A DNA stretch of 64,000 bases, taken from positions 434,001 to 498,000 of the forward strand of contig NZ_JACIBV010000001.1 of the NCBI RefSeq assembly GCF_014195505.1, in the 5' to 3' direction. The translations under genes and the position numbers were made by a program. The notes under the pieces are model-generated. The model saw only the letters and a list, made by a program, of their open reading frames with translations, did no database searches and was not told where the DNA came from. This DNA comes from Nonomuraea dietziae. Its GTDB lineage: Bacteria; Actinomycetota; Actinomycetes; Streptosporangiales; Streptosporangiaceae. Positions 62,257-64,000 of the stretch are shown in pieces; position 1 is the first letter of the stretch; each line of letters opens with the position of its first letter.

Positions 62257-64000
62257 ATGAACGCCACCCACCTTGCCGAGGCGAGGGAGCAGTCCACACC
62301 ACGGTCGGACACCGGTTCCGCGACGGGCCAGAGCATGGCAAGGCTGCTGCGCCCCTATATCTGGAGTTTCGCCGCCGTTGTGATTCTGCAGGTGATCGGC
62401 GCTGTCGCGGGTCTGGCGCCGCTGCTGGCGGTCGTCGAACTGGGTCGTACGCTGTTGTCGCCCGGCCCCATCGATCACGGTCATGTCTGGATCGTCGTGA
62501 TCGCGGGTGCGGTCGGCTTGTTCGTTCGGCTGCTGTTCACGGCAACATCGTCCGGAATCGGGCATCTTGTCGACGGCCAGGTGCAACTGACGTTCCGCCG
62601 GCAACTGGCCGCGCGGCTGGGACGCGTCCCGATCGGCTGGTTCTCCCGGCGCGGAACCGGCGAGCTGGCCAAGGTGGTGGGGGAGGACGTGGGCGCCGTG
62701 CACCCGTTCATCGCCCACACCCCCGGCGAGCTCGTCTCGGCCTTCGTGGTGCCGCTGGTGTCGCTGATCTACCTGTTCACCATCGACTGGCGGCTCACGC
62801 TGATCACGCTGATACCGGTGGTGCTGGCCGTGGCGCTGATCCCCCTGATGATGACCCCGACCCGGCTGCGCGAGCAGAAGGAGTTCGACGGGGCCATGGG
62901 ACGGATCGCGAGCTCCGTCGTCGAGTTCGTGCAGGGGATCGCGGTGGTCAAGGCGTTCGGCGGATCCGGTCGCGCCCACCGCAGATTCCTGACGGCCGTG
63001 GACGATTTCGTCGGCATCTTCTCCCGGCTGGTGCATGGTATCTCCGGGATCGGCGCCGGGATGCAGGTGGCGTTGTCGCCGCCGTTCGTGCTGCTGGTCG
63101 TGCTGGTCGGCGGAACGGCTCTGATCACCTCCGGTGGTCTGGCCCCGGCCGACCTGCTGCCCTTCCTGCTGCTCGGACTGGGCCTGACCGCTCCGGTGGC
63201 GGCCCTCGGCCACGGGTTCGACGAGCTGCAGGCCGCAGGGCGCGCGGTCGGCAGGATCCGCGACGTGCTCGGGGTGGAGCTGCTGGCGGAGCCCGCGCAC
63301 CCGGTCGCACCACAGGGGCACAGGGTGGAACTGCGTGACGTTCGATTCGGTTACGAAGCCGATCACGAGGTGCTGCGCGGAATCGACCTGGTGCTCGAAC
63401 CGGGGACGGTCACCGCGATCGTGGGCCCGTCGGGAAGCGGGAAGTCCACGCTGGTTCAGCTGTTGCCGCGCTTCTTCGACCCGACCCACGGTTCGGTCGT
63501 CCTGGGCGGTGCCGATCTACGCCAGATCGGCAGCCAGGAGCTCTACCGGATGGTCTCCTTCGTCTTCCAGGACGTCCGCCTGCTGCGCGCGTCGGTCGCG
63601 GACAACATCGCGCTGGCGGTACCGCATGCCGACCTTGACGACGTGATCCGCGCCGCCCGGCTGGCGAACATTCATGATCGCATTCTCGAGCTGCCGCGCG
63701 GATACGAAACGGTGATCGGTGAGGAGGCCGGGCTGTCGGGTGGCGAGGCGCAGCGGATCTCGCTCGCTCGCGCACTGCTCGCCGACACGCCCGTGCTGGT
63801 GCTGGACGAGGCGACCTCCTTCGCCGACCCGCAGACCGAACAGGCCGTACGCCGGGCGCTGGCGACGCTGGGCGGCGATCGGACGATCCTGGTCATCGCC
63901 CATCGCCTGGAGACGGTCGCCGACGCCGACACCGTCGTGGTGCTGGAGAACGGGTCGATCGTCGAGCGAGGCAGGCCCGCGGAGCTGCTGGCACAGAACG
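62257..64000 (+). CDS. ABC transporter, fused membrane and ATPase domains (3' end outside window)
   Basis: The first 581 codons. Six transmembrane helices occupy residues about 30-310 (SFAAVVILQVIGAVAGLAPL, then LVSLIYLFTIDWRLTLITLI). The ATPase has Walker A AIVGPSGSGKSTL (about 389), the Q-loop SFVFQDVRLL, signature LSGGEAQRISLARALLAD (about 493) and Walker B PVLVLDEATSFADPQ. This is the half-transporter layout of MsbA/IrtB/YbtP-like exporters; a partner half-transporter probably follows beyond 64000. GGGAGAG precedes the ATG. The substrate (siderophore, lipid or drug) is not decidable. Confidence 0.92.
   Translation, partial: MNATHLAEAREQSTPRSDTGSATGQSMARLLRPYIWSFAAVVILQVIGAVAGLAPLLAVVELGRTLLSPGPIDHGHVWIVVIAGAVGLFVRLLFTATSSGIGHLVDGQVQLTFRRQLAARLGRVPIGWFSRRGTGELAKVVGEDVGAVHPFIAHTPGELVSAFVVPLVSLIYLFTIDWRLTLITLIPVVLAVALIPLMMTPTRLREQKEFDGAMGRIASSVVEFVQGIAVVKAFGGSGRAHRRFLTAVDDFVGIFSRLVHGISGIGAGMQVALSPPFVLLVVLVGGTALITSGGLAPADLLPFLLLGLGLTAPVAALGHGFDELQAAGRAVGRIRDVLGVELLAEPAHPVAPQGHRVELRDVRFGYEADHEVLRGIDLVLEPGTVTAIVGPSGSGKSTLVQLLPRFFDPTHGSVVLGGADLRQIGSQELYRMVSFVFQDVRLLRASVADNIALAVPHADLDDVIRAARLANIHDRILELPRGYETVIGEEAGLSGGEAQRISLARALLADTPVLVLDEATSFADPQTEQAVRRALATLGGDRTILVIAHRLETVADADTVVVLENGSIVERGRPAELLAQN

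Noticed and set aside
62074..63489. Minus-strand frame of about 470 codons opposite the ABC transporter
   Set aside because: The plus strand shows complete ABC motifs; the antisense frame is Gln/His/Arg-rich noise.

Overview
The window is 64 kb of very GC-rich DNA with GTG and TTG starts, strong GGAGG ribosome sites and GC-ending codons throughout. Together with a SARP-type regulator, ECF41/ECF42 sigma factors, TAT- and lipobox-exported proteins and MmpL and SulP transporters, this points to a filamentous actinomycete chromosome. Streptosporangiales (Nonomuraea-like) is my best guess, but it is an inference. No rRNA, tRNA, CRISPR array, replication origin or complete biosynthetic cluster is visible. 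The region reads as accessory chromosome: many regulator/target pairs, redox enzymes and exporters, plus several decayed genes.

Layout. 0-8.8 kb: end of an ECF41 sigma factor, a GNAT, a PIG-L deacetylase, a TetR/membrane-protein pair with a tandem operator, a VOC-YCII-ECF42 cassette, an FAD monooxygenase/TetR pair and pncA. 8.8-12.6 kb: a scar zone with a decayed Tn3 transposase, a TetR/flavin reductase pair and an aldo/keto reductase broken by a 304-bp inversion. 12.6-18.4 kb: small enzymes, a WYL regulator with operator, DinB and VOC proteins, an MDR oxidoreductase, and two membrane-protein genes, one of them with an XRE regulator. 18.6-30 kb: a serine hydrolase, an HK-RR-SARP regulatory operon facing an MmpL transporter, a DHFR-like remnant and a SulP transporter. 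30-37.2 kb: a SigE-type ECF with a membrane partner, a LacI regulator, a frameshifted methyltransferase, a GT-C membrane enzyme and an OmpR/HK pair.

37.2-41.7 kb is the most unusual part. rsgA, a GNAT gene and a rifampicin-monooxygenase-like gene each have a short leader ORF with a very strong Shine-Dalgarno. In each case a hairpin lies between the leader and the main gene and covers or abuts the main ribosome site. This is the geometry of ribosome-controlled translational attenuation, and two of the leader peptides start alike (M-x-x-V-A/S-M). The monooxygenase itself carries a one-base frameshift in this sequence.

41.8-52 kb: a secreted ricin-lectin protein, a PadR/hydrolase pair, a CGNR/MFS pair, a PadR-membrane protein pair with a perfect palindromic operator, a lipoprotein, an AhpD-like protein, and a DUF3817-HD-DyP peroxidase operon. 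The peroxidase has a His/Asp-rich insert. 52-64 kb: an AraC/DJ-1 pair, a second TetR/FAD-monooxygenase pair whose promoter shares a motif with the first, two MFS exporters, an RNase Z-like hydrolase, a dehalogenase-like hydrolase, a membrane-anchored HTH protein and an ABC exporter that runs off the right edge.

Protein families were named from recognisable motifs in the translations. No database search was run. Operators, leaders and terminators were found by reading the bases and are predictions.
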